Below, piece by piece: positions 9,982-23,203 of a stretch of DNA of 64,000 nt. Position 1 is the stretch's first letter; every line of letters starts with the position of its first letter. The DNA is from Coriaria nepalensis (Eukaryota; Streptophyta; Magnoliopsida; Cucurbitales; Coriariaceae). Location of the stretch: contig CP114482.1 in assembly GCA_027186245.1 (NCBI GenBank), positions 26,617,209 to 26,681,208 on the forward strand, written 5' to 3'. The translations under genes and the position numbers were made by a program. The notes beneath the pieces were generated by a model. It had not been told where the DNA came from. It ran no database searches and worked only from the letters and a program-made list of their open reading frames with translations.

Positions 9982-12900
9982 CATTTAATTGATTTAATGA
10001 CTAGAGAAGACTCAATGACATGATTTTAAGGCTAAACAAACGCATAATTGCCTTCAATAGATCAATTGCATGTTTTGCACAAAAGTCGTGTTTGAAATGC
10101 GAAAATAGAATTCGTTTGAATTGATTTCGAATGATTTACTGACTAAAAGTGACTCAATGACATGATTTTAAAGCTAAAAAGATGCATAGTTGCATTTAAA
10201 AGATCCATTGCAAATTATGCACGAAAGTATTGGTTCAAGTGCGAAAAAAGATTTCGTTCGAATTTCTTGGAAATGATTTAATTACTAGAAGAGACTCAAT
10301 GACATGATTTCAAGGCTAAGCAATGGATAATTTGCTTGAATAGATCAATTGCAAGTTATGCACAAAACTCTCGTTCAAAGAGCGAAAATAGAATTTGTTC
10401 GTAATTGTTTTAAATGATTTGATGACTAGAAGAGACTCAATGACATGATTTTAAGGCGAAAAAGATGCATAGTTGCCTTTAATTGGTGAATTGCAAGTTC
10501 TGAACGAAACTCGTGTTTGAAGTGCAAAAAAATAGAATTCTTTCGAATTACTTTTAATTGATTTAATGACTAGAGAAGACTCAATGACATGATTTTAAGG
10601 CTAAACAAACGCATAATTGCCTTCAATAGATCAATTGCATGTTTTGCACAAAAGTCGTGTTTGAAATGCGAAAATAGAATTCGTTTGAATTGATTTCGAA
10701 TGATTTACTGACTAAAAGTGACTCAATGACATGATTTTAAGGCTATACAAATGCCTAGTTGCCTTCAAAAGATCCATTGCAAATTATGTACAAAAGCCGT
10801 GGTTCAGGTGTGAAAAAAGATTTCGTTTAAATTTCTATGAAATGATTTAATTACTAGAAGAGACTCGATGACATGATTTCAAGGTAAACGATGGATAATT
10901 TGCTTGAATAGATCAATTGCAAGTTATGCACAATAGTCTCGTTTAAAGAGCGAAAATAGAATTTGTTCGTAATGGTTTTAAATGATTTGATGACTAGAAG
11001 AGACTCAATGACATGATTTTAAGGCGAAAAGGATGCATAGTTGCCTTCAATAGTTGAATTGGAAGTTCTGAACGAAAGTCGTGTTTGAAGTGCGAAAAAA
11101 TAGAATTCTTTCGAATTGCTTTTAATTGATTTAATGACTAGAGAAGACTCAATGACATGATTTTAAGGCTAAACAAACGCATAATTGCCTTCAATAGATC
11201 AATTGCATGTTTTGCACAAAAGTCGTGTTTGAAATGCGAAAATAGAATTCGTTTGAATTGATTTCGAATGATTTACTGACTAAAAGTGACTCAATGACAT
11301 GATTTTAAGGCTATACAAATGCCTAGTTGCCTTCAAAAGATCCATTGCAAATTATGTACAAAAGTCGTGGTTCAGGTGTGAAAAAAGATTTCGTTTAAAT
11401 TTCTTTGAAATGATTTAATTACTAGAAGAGACTCAATGACATGATTTCAAGGCTAAACAATGGATAATTTGCTTGAATAGATCAATTGCAAGTTATGCAC
11501 AAAAGTCTCGTTTAAAGAGCGAAAATAGAATTTGTTCGTAATGGTTTTAAATGATTTGATGACTAGAAGAGACTCAATGACATGATTTTAAGGCAAAAAA
11601 GATGCATAGTTGCCTTCAATTGTTGAATTGGAAGTTCTGAACGAAAGTCGTGTTTGAAGTGCGAAAAAATAGAATTCTTTCGAATAACTTTTAATTGATT
11701 TAATGACTAGAGAAGACTCAATGACATGATTTTAAGGCTAAACAAACGCATAATTGCCTTCAATAGATCAATTGCATGTTTTGCACAAAAGTCGTGTTTG
11801 AAATGCGAAAATAGAATTCGTTTGAATTGATTACGAATGGTTTACTGACTAAAAGTGACTCAATGACATGATTTTAAGGGTATACAAATGCCTAGTTGCC
11901 TTCAAAAGATCCATTGCAAATTATGCACGAAAGTATTGGTTTAAGTGCGAAAAAAGATTTCCTTCGAATTTCTTTGAAATGATTTAATTACTAAAAGAGA
12001 CTCAATGACATGATTTCAAGGCTAAACAATGGATAATTTGCTTGAATAGATCAATTGCAAGTTATGCACAATAGTCTCGTTTAAAGAGCGAAAATAGAAT
12101 TTGTTCGTAGTGGTTTTAAATGATTTGATGACTATAAGAGACTCAATGACATGATTTTAAGGCGAAAAAGATGCATAGTTGCCTTCAATTGTTGAATTGG
12201 AGGTTCTGAACGAAAGTCGTGTTTGAAGTGCGAAAAAATAGAATTCTTTCGAATTACATTTAATTGATTTAATGACTAGAGAAGACTCAATGACATGATT
12301 TTAAGGCAAAACAAATGCATAATTGCCTTCAATAGATCAATTGCATGTTTTTCACAAAAGTCGTGTTTGAAATGCGAAAATAGAATTCGTTTGAATTGAT
12401 TTCGAATGATTTACTGACTAAAAGTGACTCAATGACATGATTTTAAAGCTAAAAAGATGCATAGTTGCATTTAAAAGATCCATTGCAAATTATGCACGAA
12501 AGTATTGGTTCAAGTGCGAAAAAAGATTTCGTTCGAATTTCTTTGAAATGATTTACTTACTAAAAGAGACTCAATGACATGATTTCAAGGCTAAACAATA
12601 GATAATTTGCTTGAATAGATCAATTGCAAGTTATGCACAAAAGTCTCGTTTAAAGAGCGAAAATAGAATTTGTTCGTAATGGTTTTAAATGATTTGATGA
12701 CTAGAAGAGACTCAATGACATGATTTTCAGGCGAAAAAGATGCATAGTTGCCTTCAATTGTTGAATTGGAGGTTCTGAACGAAAGTCGTGTTTGAAGTGC
12801 GAAAAAATAGAATTCTTTCGAATTACATTTAATTGATTTAATGACTAGAGAAGACTCAATGACATGATTTTAAGGCTAAACAAACGCATAATTGCCTTCA

Positions 12901-13140
12901 ATAGATCAATTGCATGTTTTGCACAAAAGTCGTGTTTGAAATGCGAAAATAGAATTCGTTTGAATTGATTACGAATGGTTTACTGACTAAAAGTGACTCA
13001 ATGACATGATTTTAAAGCTAAAAAGATGCATACTTGCATTTAAAAGATCCATTGCCAATTATGCACTAAAGTATTGGTTCAAGTGCGAAAAAAGATTTCG
13101 TTCGAATTTCTTTGAAATGATTTACTTACTAAAAGAGACT

Positions 13141-14847
13141 CAATGACATGATTTCAAGGCTAAACAATGGATAATTTGCTTGAATAGATAAATTGCAAGT
13201 TATGCACAAAAGTCTCTTTTAAAGAGCGAAAATAGAATTTGTTCGTAATGGTTTTAAATGATTTGATGACCAGAAGAGACTCAATGACATGATTTTAAGG
13301 CGAAAAAGATGCATAGTTGCCTTTAATTGGTGAATTGCAAGTTCTGAACGAAAGTCGTGTTTGAAGTGCGAAAAAACAGAATTCTTTCGAATTACTTGTA
13401 ATTGATTTAATGACTAGAGAAGACTCAATGACATGATTTTAAGGCTAAACAAACGCATAATTGCCTTCAGTAGATCAATTGCATGTTTTGCACAAAAGTC
13501 GTGTTTGAAATGCGAAAATAGAATTCGTTTGAATTGATTTCGAATGATTTACTGACTAAAAGTGACTCAATGACATGATTTTAAAGCTAAAAAGATCCAT
13601 AGTTGCATTTAAAAGATCCATTGCAAGTTATGCACGAAAGTATTGGTTCAAGTGCGAAAAAAGATTTCGTTCGAATTTCTTTGAAATGATTTAATTACTA
13701 AAAGAGACTCAATGACATGATTTCCAGGCTAAACAATGGATAATTTGCTTGAATAGATAAATTGCAAGTTATGCACAAAAGTCTCGTTTAAAGAGCGAAA
13801 ATAGAATTTGTTCGTAATGGTTTTAAATGATTTGATGACCAGAAGAGACTCAATGACATGATTTTAAGGCGAAAAAGATGCATAGTTGCCTTTAATTGGT
13901 GAATTGCAAGTTCTGAATGAAAGTCGTGTTTGAAGTGCGAAAAAATAGAATTCTTCCGAATTACTTGTAATTGATTTAATGACTAGAGAAGACTCAATGA
14001 CATGATTTTAAGGCTAAACAAACGCATAATTGCCTTCAATAGATCAATTGCATGTTTTGCACAAAAGTCGTGTTTGAAATGCGAAAATAGAATTCGTTTG
14101 AATTGATTTCGAATGATTTACTGACTAAAAGTGACTCAATGACATGATTTTAAAGCTAAAAAGATGCATAGTTGCATTTAAAAGATCCATTGCAAGTTAT
14201 GCACGAAAGTATTGGTTCAAGTGCGAAAAAAGATTTCGTTCGAATTTCTTTGAAATGATTTAATTACTAAAAGAGACTCAATGACATGATTTCCAGGCTA
14301 AACAATGGATAATTTGCTTGAATAGATAAATTGCAAGTTATGCACAAAAGTCTCGTTTAAAGAGCGAAAATAGAATTTGTTCGTAATGGTTTTAAATGAT
14401 TTGATGACCAGAAGAGACTCAATGACATGATTTTAAGGCGAAAAAGATGCATAGTTGCCTTTAATTGGTGAATTGCAAGTTCTGAACGAAAGTCGTGTTT
14501 GAAGTGCGAAAAAACAGAATTCTTTCGAATTACTTGTAATTGATTTAATGACTAGAGAAGACTCAATGACATGATTTTAAGGCTAAACAAACGCATAATT
14601 GCCTTCAGTAGATCAATTGCATGTTTTGCACAAAAGTCGTGTTTGAAATGCGAAAATAGAATTCGTTTGAATTGATTTCGAATGATTTACTGACTAAAAG
14701 TGACTCAATGACATGATTTTAATGCTAAAAAGATGCATAGTTGCATTTAAAAGATCCATTGCAAATTATGCACGAAAGTATTGGTTCAAGTGCGAAAAAA
14801 GATTTCGTTCGAATTTCTTTGAAATGATTTAATTACTAAAAGAGACT
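13141..14847 (+). repeat. Three closely related consecutive HORs
   Basis: HORs with anchors 13141, 13710 and 14279 share GATGACCAGAAGAG in B (13,266, 13,835 and 14,404), AATAGATAAATTGC in A and ATTACTTGTAATTG in C. ATTTCCAGGC in A is shared at 13,720 and 14,289. AAAAAACAGAATTC (13,371 and 14,509) and CCTTCAGTAGATC in C are shared by the first and third only (offset 1,138). The alternating pattern suggests a two-HOR exchange laid over a one-HOR duplication. Confidence 0.7.
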
Positions 14848-17070
14848 CAGTGACATGATTTCAAGGCTAAACAATGGATAATTTGCTTGAATAGATCAAT
14901 TGCAAGTTATGCACAAAAGTCTCGTCTAAGGAGCGAAAATGGAATTTGTTCGTAATGGTTTTAAATGATTTGATGACTAGAAGAGACTCAATGACATGAT
15001 TTTAAGGCGAAAAGGATGCATAGTTGCCTTCAATAGTTGAATTGGAAGTTCTGAACGAACGTCGTGTTTGAAGTGCGAAAAAATAAAATTCTTTCGAATT
15101 GCTTTTAATTGATTTAATGACTAGAGAAGACTCAATGACATGATTTTAAGGCTAAACAAACGCATAATTGCCTTCAATAGATCAATTGCATGTTTTGCAC
15201 AAAAGTCGTGTTTGAAATGCGAAAATAGAATTCGTTTGAATTGATTTCGAATGATTTACTGACTAAAAGTGACTCAATGACATGATTTTAAGGCTATACA
15301 AATGCCTAGTTGCCTTCAAAAGATCCATTGCAAATTATGTAATAAAGCCGTGGTTCAGGTGCGAAAAAGGATTTCGTTTAAATTTCTTTGAAATGATTTA
15401 ATTACTAGAAGACACTCGATGACATGATTTCAAGGCTAAACAATGGATAATTTGCTTGAATAGATCAATTGCAAGTTATGCACAAAAGTCTCGTTTAAGG
15501 AGCGAAAATGGAATTTGTTCGTAATGGTTTTAAATGATTTGATGACTAGAAGAGACTCAATGACATGATTTTAAGGCGAAAAGGATGCATAGTTGCCTTC
15601 AATTGTTGAATTGGAAGTTCTGAACGAAAGTCGTGTTTGAAGTGCGAAAAAATAGAATTCTTTCGAATTACTTTTAATTGATTTAATGACTAGAGAAGAC
15701 TCAATGACATGATTTTAAGGCTAAACAAACGCATAATTGCCTTCAATAGATCAATTGCATGTTTTCCACAAAAGTCGTGTTTGAAATGCGAAAATAGAAT
15801 TCATTTGAATTGATTTCGAATGATTTACTGACTAAAAGTGACTCAATGACATGATTTTAAAGCTAAAAAGATGCATAGTTGCATTTAAAAGATCCATTGC
15901 AAATTATGCACGAAAGTATTGGTTCAAGTGCGAAAAAAGATTTCCTTCGAATTTCTTTGAAATGATTTAATTACTAAAAGAGACTCAATGACATGATTTC
16001 AAGGCTAAACAATGGATAATTTGCTTGAATACATCAATTGCAAGTTATGCACAAAAGTCTCGATTGAAGAGCGAAAATAGAATTTGTTCGTAATGGTTTT
16101 AAATGATTTGATGACTAGAAGAGACTCAATGACATGATTTTAAGGCGAAAAAGATGCATAGTTGCCTTTAATTGGTGAATTGCAAGTTCTGAACGAAAGT
16201 CGTGTTTGAAGTGCGAAAAAATAGAATTCTTTCGAATTACTTTTAATTGATTTAATGACTAGAGAAGACTCAATGACATGATTTTAAGGCAAAACAAACG
16301 CATAATTGCCTTCAATAGGTCAATTGCATGTTTTGCACAAAAGTCGTGTTTGAAATGCGAAAATAGAATTCGTTTGAATTGATTACGAATGATTTACTGA
16401 CTAAAAGTGACTCAATGACATGATTTTAAGGCTATACAAATGCCTAGTTGCCTTCAAAAGATCCATTGCAAATTATGCACGAAAGTATTGGTTTAAGTGC
16501 GAAAAAAGATTTCCTTCGAATTTCTTTGAAATGATTTAATTACTAAAAGAGACTCAGTGACATGATTTCAAGGCTAAACAATGGATAATTTGCTTGAATA
16601 CATCAATTGCAAGTTATGCACAAAAGTCTCGATTGAAGAGCGAAAATAGAATTTGTTCAAAATGCTTTCAAATGATTTGATGACTAGAAGAGACTCAATG
16701 ACATGATTTTAAGGCTAAAAAGATGCATAGTTGCCTTCAATTATTGAATTGAAAGTTCTGAACGAAAGTCGTGTTTGAAGTGCGAAAAAATAGAATTCTT
16801 TCGAATTACTTTTAATTGATTTAATGACTAGAGAAGACTCAATGACATGATTTTAAGGCTAAACAAACACATAATTGCCTTCAATAGATCAATTGCATGT
16901 TTTGCACAAAAGTCGTGTTTGAAATGCGAAAATAGAATTCGTTTGAATTGATTTCGAATGATTTACTGACTAAAAGTGACTCAATGACATGATTTTAAAG
17001 CTAAAAAGATGCATAGTTGCATTTAAAAGATCCATTGCAAATTATGCACGAAAGTATTGGTTCAAGTGCG
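14765..17070 (+). repeat. 2.3-kb multi-HOR block, copy 1 (offset 3,413 bp)
   Basis: HORs with anchors 14848, 15417, 15986 and 16555 recur 3,413 bp downstream. Private markers include GACTCAGTGACATG (14,843), CTCGTCTAAGGAGCG with AAAATGGAATTTG (14,921), GAACGAACGTCGTG (15,053), TATGTAATAAAGCCG (15,337), AAAAAGGATTTCG, CATGTTTTCCAC (15,760) and GGTCAATTGC. Identity stops just before 17,070, where TTTCGTTCG faces TTTCCTTCG. The part from about 15,240 to 17,050 has a third copy at 23,204. Confidence 0.85.
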
Positions 17071-18177
17071 AAAAAAGATTTCGTTCGAATTTCTTTGAAA
17101 TGATTTAATTACTAAAAGAGACTCAGTGACATGATTTCAAGGCTAAACAATGGATAATTTGCTTGAATAGATCAATTGCAAGTTATGCACAAAACTCTCG
17201 TCTAAGGAGCGAAAATGGAATTTGTTCGTAATGGTTTTAAATGATTTGATGACTAGAAGAGACTCAATGACATGATTTTAAGGCGAAAAGGATGCATAGT
17301 TGCCTTCAATTGTTGAATTGGAAGTTCTGAACGAAGGTCGTGTTTGAAGTGCGAAAAAATAGAATTCTTTCGAATTACTTTTAATTGATTTAATGACTAG
17401 AGAAGACTCAATGACATGATTTTAAGGCTAAACAAACGCATAATTGCCTTTAATAGATCAATTGCATGTTTTGCACAAAAGTCGTGTTTGAAATGCGAAA
17501 ATAGAATTCGTTTGAATTGATTTCGAATGATTTACTGACTAAAAGTGACTCAATGACAAGATTTTAAAGCTAAAAAGATGCATACTTGCATTTAAAAGAT
17601 CCATTGCCAATTATGCACTAAAGTATTGGTTCAAGTGCGAAAAAAGATTTCGTTCGAATTTCTTTGAAATGATTTAATTACTAAAAGAGACTCAATGACA
17701 TGATTTCAAGGCTAAACGATGGATAATTTGCTTGAATAGATCAATTGCAAGTTATGCACAAAAGTCTCGTCTAAGGAGCGAAAATGGAATTTGTTCGTAA
17801 TGGTTTAAATGATTTGATGACTAGAAGAGACTCAACGACATGATTTTAAGGCGAAAAGGATGCATAGTTGCCTTCAATTGTTGAATTGGAAGTTCTGGAC
17901 GAAGGTCGTGTTTGAAGTGCGAAAAAATAGAATTCTTTCGAATTACTTTTAATTGATTTAATGACTAGAGAAGACTCAATGACATGATTTTAAGGCTAAA
18001 CAAACGCATAATTGCCTTCAATGGATCAATTGCATGTTTTGCACAAAAGTCGTGTTTGAAATGCGAAAATAGAATTCGTTTGAATTGATTTCGAATGATT
18101 TACTGACTAAAAGTGACTCAATGACATGATTTTAAAGCTAAAAAGATGCATACTTGCATTTAAAAGATCCATTGCCA

Positions 18178-20483
18178 ATTATGCACTAAAGTATTGGTTC
18201 AAGTGCGAAAAAAGATTTCGTTCGAATTTCTTTGAAATGATTTAATTACTAAAAGAGACTCAGTGACATGATTTCAAGGCTAAACAATGGATAATTTGCT
18301 TGAATAGATCAATTGCAAGTTATGCACAAAAGTCTCGTCTAAGGAGCGAAAATGGAATTTGTTCGTAATGGTTTTAAATGATTTGATGACTAGAAGAGAC
18401 TCAATGACATGATTTTAAGGCGAAAAGGATGCATAGTTGCCTTCAATAGTTGAATTGGAAGTTCTGAACGAACGTCGTGTTTGAAGTGCGAAAAAATAAA
18501 ATTCTTTCGAATTGCTTTTAATTGATTTAATGACTAGAGAAGACTCAATGACATGATTTTAAGGCTAAACAAACGCATAATTGCCTTCAATAGATCAATT
18601 GCATGTTTTGCACAAAAGTCGTGTTTGAAATGCGAAAATAGAATTCGTTTGAATTGATTTCGAATGATTTACTGACTAAAAGTGACTCAATGACATGATT
18701 TTAAGGCTATACAAATGCCTAGTTGCCTTCAAAAGATCCATTGCAAATTATGTAATAAAGCCGTGGTTCAGGTGCGAAAAAGGATTTCGTTTAAATTTCT
18801 TTGAAATGATTTAATTACTAGAAGACACTCGATGACATGATTTCAAGGCTAAACAATGGATAATTTGCTTGAATAGATCAATTGCAAGTTATGCACAAAA
18901 GTCTCGTTTAAGGAGCGAAAATGGAATTTGTTCGTAATGGTTTTAAATGATTTGATGACTAGAAGAGACTCAATGACATGATTTTAAGGCGAAAAGGATG
19001 CATAGTTGCCTTCAATTGTTGAATTGGAAGTTCTGAACGAAAGTCGTGTTTGAAGTGCGAAAAAATAGAATTCTTTCGAATTACTTTTAATTGATTTAAT
19101 GACTAGAGAAGACTCAATGACATGATTTTAAGGCTAAACAAACGCATAATTGCCTTCAATAGATCAATTGCATGTTTTCCACAAAAGTCGTGTTTGAAAT
19201 GCGAAAATAGAATTCATTTGAATTGATTTCGAATGATTTACTGACTAAAAGTGACTCAATGACATGATTTTAAAGCTAAAAAGATGCATAGTTGCATTTA
19301 AAAGATCCATTGCAAATTATGCACGAAAGTATTGGTTCAAGTGCGAAAAAAGATTTCCTTCGAATTTCTTTGAAATGATTTAATTACTAAAAGAGACTCA
19401 ATGACATGATTTCAAGGCTAAACAATGGATAATTTGCTTGAATACATCAATTGCAAGTTATGCACAAAAGTCTCGATTGAAGAGCGAAAATAGAATTTGT
19501 TCGTAATGGTTTTAAATGATTTGATGACTAGAAGAGACTCAATGACATGATTTTAAGGCGAAAAAGATGCATAGTTGCCTTTAATTGGTGAATTGCAAGT
19601 TCTGAACGAAAGTCGTGTTTGAAGTGCGAAAAAATAGAATTCTTTCGAATTACTTTTAATTGATTTAATGACTAGAGAAGACTCAATGACATGATTTTAA
19701 GGCAAAACAAACGCATAATTGCCTTCAATAGGTCAATTGCATGTTTTGCACAAAAGTCGTGTTTGAAATGCGAAAATAGAATTCGTTTGAATTGATTACG
19801 AATGATTTACTGACTAAAAGTGACTCAATGACATGATTTTAAGGCTATACAAATGCCTAGTTGCCTTCAAAAGATCCATTGCAAATTATGCACGAAAGTA
19901 TTGGTTTAAGTGCGAAAAAAGATTTCCTTCGAATTTCTTTGAAATGATTTAATTACTAAAAGAGACTCAGTGACATGATTTCAAGGCTAAACAATGGATA
20001 ATTTGCTTGAATACATCAATTGCAAGTTATGCACAAAAGTCTCGATTGAAGAGCGAAAATAGAATTTGTTCAAAATGCTTTCAAATGATTTGATGACTAG
20101 AAGAGACTCAATGACATGATTTTAAGGCTAAAAAGATGCATAGTTGCCTTCAATTATTGAATTGAAAGTTCTGAACGAAAGTCGTGTTTGAAGTGCGAAA
20201 AAATAGAATTCTTTCGAATTACTTTTAATTGATTTAATGACTAGAGAAGACTCAATGACATGATTTTAAGGCTAAACAAACACATAATTGCCTTCAATAG
20301 ATCAATTGCATGTTTTGCACAAAAGTCGTGTTTGAAATGCGAAAATAGAATTCGTTTGAATTGATTTCGAATGATTTACTGACTAAAAGTGACTCAATGA
20401 CATGATTTTAAAGCTAAAAAGATGCATAGTTGCATTTAAAAGATCCATTGCAAATTATGCACGAAAGTATTGGTTCAAGTGCG
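18178..20483 (+). repeat. 2.3-kb multi-HOR block, copy 2 (offset 3,413 bp)
   Basis: Second copy of 14,765-17,070, with anchors 18261, 18830, 19399 and 19968. CAGTGAC (18,261), GAACGAACGTCG (18,466), GTAATAAAGCCG (18,752) and GTTTTCCAC (19,175) all fall 3,413 bp after their partners. The offset is six HORs. Its right-hand 1.8 kb serves again as partner of the block at 23.2-25.0 kb. Confidence 0.85.
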
Positions 20484-20834
20484 AAAAAAGATTTCCTTCG
20501 AATTTCTTTGAAATGATTTAATTACTAAAAGAGACTCAATGACATGATTTCAAGGCTAAACAATGGATAATTTGCTTGAATAGATCAATTGCAAGTTATG
20601 CACAATAGTCTCGTTTAAAGAGCGAAAATAGAATTTGTTCGTAATGGTTTTAAATGATTTGATGACTAGAAGAGACTCAATGACATGATTTTAAGGCGAA
20701 AATGATGCATAGTTGCCTTCAATTGTTGAATTGGAAGTTCTGAACGAATGTCGTGTTTGAAGTGCAAAAAATTGAATTCTTTCGAATTACTTTTAATTGA
20801 TTTAATGACTAGAGAAGACTCAATGACATGATTT

Positions 20835-21455
20835 TAAGGCTAAACAAACGCATAATTGCCTTCAATAGATCAATTGCATGTTTTGCACAAAAGTCGTGTT
20901 TGAAATGCGAAAATAGAATTCGTTTGAATTGATTTCGAATGATTTACTGACTAAAAGTGACTCAATGACATGATTTTAAGGCTATACAAATGCCTAGTTG
21001 CCTTCAAAAGATCCATTGCAAATTATGTACAAAAGCCGTGGTTCAGGTGTGAAAAAAGATTTCGTTGAAATTTCTTTGAAATGATTTAATTACTAGAAGA
21101 GACTCGATGACATGATTTCAAGGCTAAACGATGGATAATTTGCTTGAATAGATCAATTGCAAGTTATGCACAAAATTCTCGTTTAAGGAGCGAAAATGGA
21201 ATTTGTTCGTAATGGTTTTAAATGATTTGATGACTAGAAGAGACTCAATGACATGATTTTAAGGCGAAAAGGATGCATAGTTGCCTTCAATTGTTGAATT
21301 GGAAGTTCTGAACGAAAGTCGTGTTTGAAGTGCGAAAAAATAGAATTCTTTCGAATTACTTTTAATTGATTTAATGACTAGAGAAGACTCAATGACATGA
21401 TTTTAAGGCTAAACAAACGCATAATTGCCTTCAATAGATCAATTGCATGTTTTGC
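20835..21455 (+). repeat. HOR block, copy 1 (offset 1,706 bp)
   Basis: The segment around A anchor 21105 recurs around anchor 22811. Shared markers are TTTCGTTGAAATTTC (21,060; one A shorter than usual), AAACGATGGATAATTTG (21,125) and the TTTAAGGAGCGAAAATGG boundary. A small difference is ACAAAATTCTCG here against ACAAAAGTCTCG in the partner. Confidence 0.72.
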
Positions 21456-22540
21456 ACAAAAATCGTGTTTGAAATGCAAAAATAGAATTCATTTGAATTG
21501 ATGTCGAATGATTTACTGACTAAAAGTGACTCAATGACATGATTTTAAAGCTAAAAAGATGCATAGTTGCATTTAAAAGATCCATTGCAAATTATGCACG
21601 AAAGTATTGGTTCAAGTGCGAAAAAAGATTTCGTTCGAATTTCTTTGAAATGATTTAATCACTAAAAGAGACTCAATGACATGATTTCAAGGCTAAACAA
21701 TGGATAATTTGCTTGAATAGATAAATTGCAAGTTATGCACAAAAGTCTCGTTTAAAGAGCGAAAATAGAATTTGTTCGTAATGGTTTTAAATGATTTGAT
21801 TACTAGAGGAGACTCAATGACATGATTTTAAGGCGAAAAATATGCATAGTTGCCTTTAATTGGTGAATTGCAAGTTCTGAACGAAAGTCGTGTTTGAAGT
21901 GCGAAAAAATAGAATTCTTTCGAATTACTTTTAATTGATTTAATGACTAGAGAAGACTCAATGACAAGATTTTAAGGCTAAATAAACGCATAACTGCCTT
22001 CAATAGATCAATTGCATGTTTTGCACAAAAGTCGTGTTTGAAATGCGAAAATAGAATTCGTTTGAATTGATTTCGAATGATTTACTGACTAAAAGTGACT
22101 CAATGACATGATTTTAAAGCTAAAAAGATGCATAGTTGCATTTAAAAGATCCATTGCAAATTATGCACGAAAGTATTGGTTCAAGTGCGAAAAAAGATTT
22201 CGTTCGAATTTCTTTGAAATGATTTAATTACTAAAAGAGGCTCAATGACATGATTTCAAGGCTAAACGATGGATAATTTGCTTGAATAGATAAATTGCAA
22301 GTTATGCACAACAGTCTCGTTTAAAGAGCAAAAATAGAATTTGTTCGTAATGGTTTTAAATGATTTGATGACTAGAAGAGACTCAATGACATGATTTTAA
22401 GGCGAAAAGGATGCATAGTTGCCTTCAATAGTTGAATTGGAAGTTCTGAACGAAAGTCGTGTTTGAAGTGCGAAAAAATAAAATTCTTTCGAATTGCTTT
22501 TAATTGATTTAATGACTAGAGAAGACTCAATGACATGATT

Positions 22541-23161
22541 TAAGGCTAAACAAACGCATAATTGCCTTCAATAGATCAATTGCATGTTTTGCACAAAAGT
22601 CGTGTTTGAAATGCGAAAATAGAATTCGTTTGAATTGATTTCGAATGATTTACTGACTAAAAGTGACTCAATGACATGATTTTAAGGCTATACAAATGCC
22701 TAGTTGCCTTCAAAAGATCCATTGCAAATTATGTACAAAAGCCGTGGTTCAGGTGTGAAAAAAGATTTCGTTGAAATTTCTTTGAAATGATTTAATTACT
22801 AGAAGAGACTCGATGACATGATTTCAAGGCTAAACGATGGATAATTTGCTTGAATAGATCAATTGCAAGTTATGCACAAAAGTCTCGTTTAAGGAGCGAA
22901 AATGGAATTTGTTCGTAATGGTTTTAAATGATTTGATGACTAGAAGAGACTCAATGACATGATTTTAAGGCGAAAAGGATGCATAGTTGCCTTCAATTGT
23001 TGAATTGGAAGTTCTGAACGAAAGTCGTGTTTGAAGTGCGAAAAAATAGAATTCTTTCGAATTACTTTTAATTGATTTAATGACTAGAGAAGACTCAATG
23101 ACATGATTTTAAGGCTAAACAAACGCATAATTGCCTTCAATAGATCAATTGCATGTTTTCC
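22541..23161 (+). repeat. HOR block, copy 2 (offset 1,706 bp)
   Basis: Partner of 20,835-21,455, with TTTCGTTGAAATTTC at 22,766 and AAACGATGG at 22,831. The spacing is three HORs minus one base. Just left of it CATGATTTAAGGC (22,534) has lost one T relative to most C monomers. It leads straight into the third copy of the 1.8-kb block. Confidence 0.72.
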
Positions 23162-23203
23162 ACAAAAGTCGTGTTTGAAATGCGAAAATAGAATTCGTTT
23201 GAA